From an uncultured Faecalibacterium sp. (GTDB lineage: Bacteria > Bacillota > Clostridia > Oscillospirales > Ruminococcaceae): DNA of 52,272 nucleotides. The stretch lies in contig CAKSZU010000001.1 in the NCBI GenBank assembly GCA_934526125.1, forward strand, positions 1-52,272. The letters run 5' to 3'. The notes beneath the pieces were generated by a model. The model saw only the letters and a list, made by a program, of their open reading frames with translations, had not been told where the DNA came from and made no database searches. This document shows, piece after piece, positions 51,024-52,272 of the stretch. Position numbers and translations under genes: made by a program. Within the stretch, counting starts at the first letter, position 1; each line of letters starts with the position of its first letter.

Positions 51024-51737
51024 TCAGCCGCCCAGATAGGCGTTGCGGACCCGCTCATTGGTCAGCAGCTCGGCACCGGTGCCCTCCATGACCACACGGC
51101 CGGTCTCCAGAACGTAGGCACGGTCGGCCACGGAAAGGGCCATCTGTGCGTTCTGCTCCACCAGCAGGATGGTCATGCCCTCCTTGTGGATGTTCCGGAT
51201 GATGTCGAAGATCTCCTGCACCAGCAGGGGCGACAGGCCCATGGAGGGCTCATCCAGCATCAGCATGGAGGCGTTGCTCATCAGGGCGCGGCCCATGGCC
51301 AGCATCTGCTGCTCGCCTCCGGACATGGTACCGGCCAGCTGCTTGCGGCGCTCCTTCAGGCGGGGGAACAGCTCAAAGACCTTTTCCTTGTTGGGGGCAA
51401 TGGTAGAAGCCGACTGGGTGTAAGCACCCATATCCAGGTTCTCCTCCACGGTCATGTGCAGGAACACATGGCGTCCCTCGGGCACATGGGCCAGGCCCGC
51501 TTCCACGATCTTGTGGGCGCGGACGCCCTTGATGCTCTTGCCCTTGTAAAGGATATCTCCGGTCTTGGGGTGAAGCAGACCCGAGACGGTCTTCAGGGTG
51601 GTGGATTTTCCGGCACCGTTGGCACCGATCAGGGTCACGATCTCGCCCTCGTGGACCTCGAACGAGACCCCTTTGACGGCGTGGATGTTGCCGTAATAAA
51701 CGTTGATATCATCGACCTTCAGCATACTGTCTGCCAT
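51024..51737 (-). CDS. livF: Branched-chain amino acid ABC transporter ATPase LivF
   Basis: The 237-residue protein is the LivF-type ATPase. It starts MADSMLKVDDINVYYGNIHAVKGVSFEVHEGE, with Walker A IGANGAGKSTTLK (about residue 37), the LivF segment GLAHVPEGRHVFLHMTVEENLDMGAY, signature MSGGEQQMLAMGRAL and Walker B LMLDEPSMGLSP. The start at 51737 follows AAGGAGGGC; the longer frame overlaps livG. It is 4 bp after livG. The system imports leucine, isoleucine and valine (or related compounds). Confidence 0.95.
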   Translation of the reverse strand: MADSMLKVDDINVYYGNIHAVKGVSFEVHEGEIVTLIGANGAGKSTTLKTVSGLLHPKTGDILYKGKSIKGVRAHKIVEAGLAHVPEGRHVFLHMTVEENLDMGAYTQSASTIAPNKEKVFELFPRLKERRKQLAGTMSGGEQQMLAMGRALMSNASMLMLDEPSMGLSPLLVQEIFDIIRNIHKEGMTILLVEQNAQMALSVADRAYVLETGRVVMEGTGAELLTNERVRNAYLGG

Positions 51738-51741
51738 CGGT

Positions 51742-52272
51742 TCAGCCCTCCTTCTTGCCCAGATAGGCCTCAATGACCTGGGGATTGTTGCGGATCTCAT
51801 CCGGGGTGCCCTTGGCAATGATCCGGCCGAAGTTCAGCACGGCGATGCCCTCGCAGATGCCCATGACCAGGCTCATATCATGCTCGATCAGCAGCACGGC
51901 AATGTTGAACTCATCGCGGATGCGGCGGATGGTCTCGGTCAGCTCTGCAGTCTCGGAGGGGTTCATACCGGCGGCAGGCTCGTCCAGAAGCAGCAGCTTC
52001 GGGCTGGTGGCCAGTGCGCGCATGATCTCCAGTCGGCGCTGTGCGCCGTAGGGCAGGCTGCCTGCCGGCGTATCGGCCAGATCTGCCATGTGGAAGATGT
52101 CCAGCAGCTCAAAGGCGCGCTCGGTGCAGCGCTTTTCTTCCTTCCAGTAGTTGGGCAGGCGGATCAGGGAGGAGGCCAGATCGTACTTCATGGACTCGTG
52201 CAGGCCCACCTTGATGTTGTCGATGACGCTCAGTTCCTTGAACAGACGGATGTTCTGGAAGGTACGGGCCAC
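51742..52272 (-). CDS. livG: Branched-chain amino acid ABC transporter ATPase LivG, partial
   Basis: The last 176 residues of LivG; the start lies beyond the window edge (the first codon seen reads Val, within the family's ARTFQNIRLF segment). Seen are ARTFQNIRLFKELSVIDNIKVGLH, the signature region LPYGAQRRLEIMRAL, Walker B LLLLDEPAAGMNP and LLIEHDMSLVMGICEGIAVLNFG. The Walker A loop is off the edge. The order livG-livF, with the permease genes presumably further upstream, is normal for the family. Confidence 0.95.
   Translation of the reverse strand: MARTFQNIRLFKELSVIDNIKVGLHESMKYDLASSLIRLPNYWKEEKRCTERAFELLDIFHMADLADTPAGSLPYGAQRRLEIMRALATSPKLLLLDEPAAGMNPSETAELTETIRRIRDEFNIAVLLIEHDMSLVMGICEGIAVLNFGRIIAKGTPDEIRNNPQVIEAYLGKKEG

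Noticed and set aside
47600..51058. A minus-strand open frame of about 1150 codons opposite the ABC permease
   Set aside because: Same cause: antisense shadow of a GC-rich gene whose plus-strand product has clear FtsX and coiled-coil features.

Overview
The window looks like chromosomal DNA of a GC-rich, Gram-positive gut Clostridium, most likely Faecalibacterium or a close Oscillospiraceae relative. This is inferred from strong Shine-Dalgarno sites, a T-box leader before cysS, DUF4358 and DUF3793 proteins, a FeoB-associated Cys-rich membrane protein, a SpoIID/LytB protein and CCA-encoding tRNAs. Most of it is dense, GC-rich, ordinary chromosome. The clear exception is an AT-rich island at about 34311-37941.

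Layout. 1-6020: 3' end of hflX, a MATE transporter gene that has lost internal segments, an Lrp/AsnC regulator, a DUF4358 lipoprotein, a C69 dipeptidase and a CPBP protease. 6097-7965: tRNA-Gln/tRNA-Pro, pfkA, then a MITE-like intergenic repeat and a broken small ORF. 8048-14426 (minus): dTDP-sugar genes rfbA-rfbD-rfbB (no rfbC) below two glycosyltransferase genes. 14557-19681: a SpoIID-like protein, a small coiled-coil membrane protein, a TAXI-type binding lipoprotein beside a GltS symporter and a small His-rich protein, then a secreted protein. 19940-27177: cysS with T-box, asnA, serC-serA, a BlaI/MecI-type regulator with two candidate operators, and an RlmD-type rRNA methyltransferase.

27357-34244 is a plus-strand cell-envelope cluster: a secreted transglutaminase-like protein with wall-binding-like repeats, an MBOAT O-acyltransferase, a DHHW/AlgX-like protein, an ESK-repeat lipoprotein, a second repeat protein and a VanX-like M15 peptidase. 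34311-37941 is a restriction-modification island (DNA cytosine methyltransferase plus a probable endonuclease) flanked by perfect 46-bp direct repeats, each containing the same terminator. 38015-46124 is an iron block: a DtxR-family regulator with two exporter-fold ABC proteins, a feoA-feoA-feoB operon ending in a Cys-rich membrane protein, and DUF3793. Six 16-bp sites related to GTTAG-N6-CTAAC lie at the promoters of these three units, which suggests one regulon. 46248-50914 carries a uridine-kinase-like gene and an ABC transporter with a giant FtsX-like permease. The window ends in livF and a partial livG.

The best candidates for something new are the restriction-modification island inserted at a duplicated terminator, the coherent DtxR regulon, the TAXI-GltS pairing and the envelope-modification cluster.
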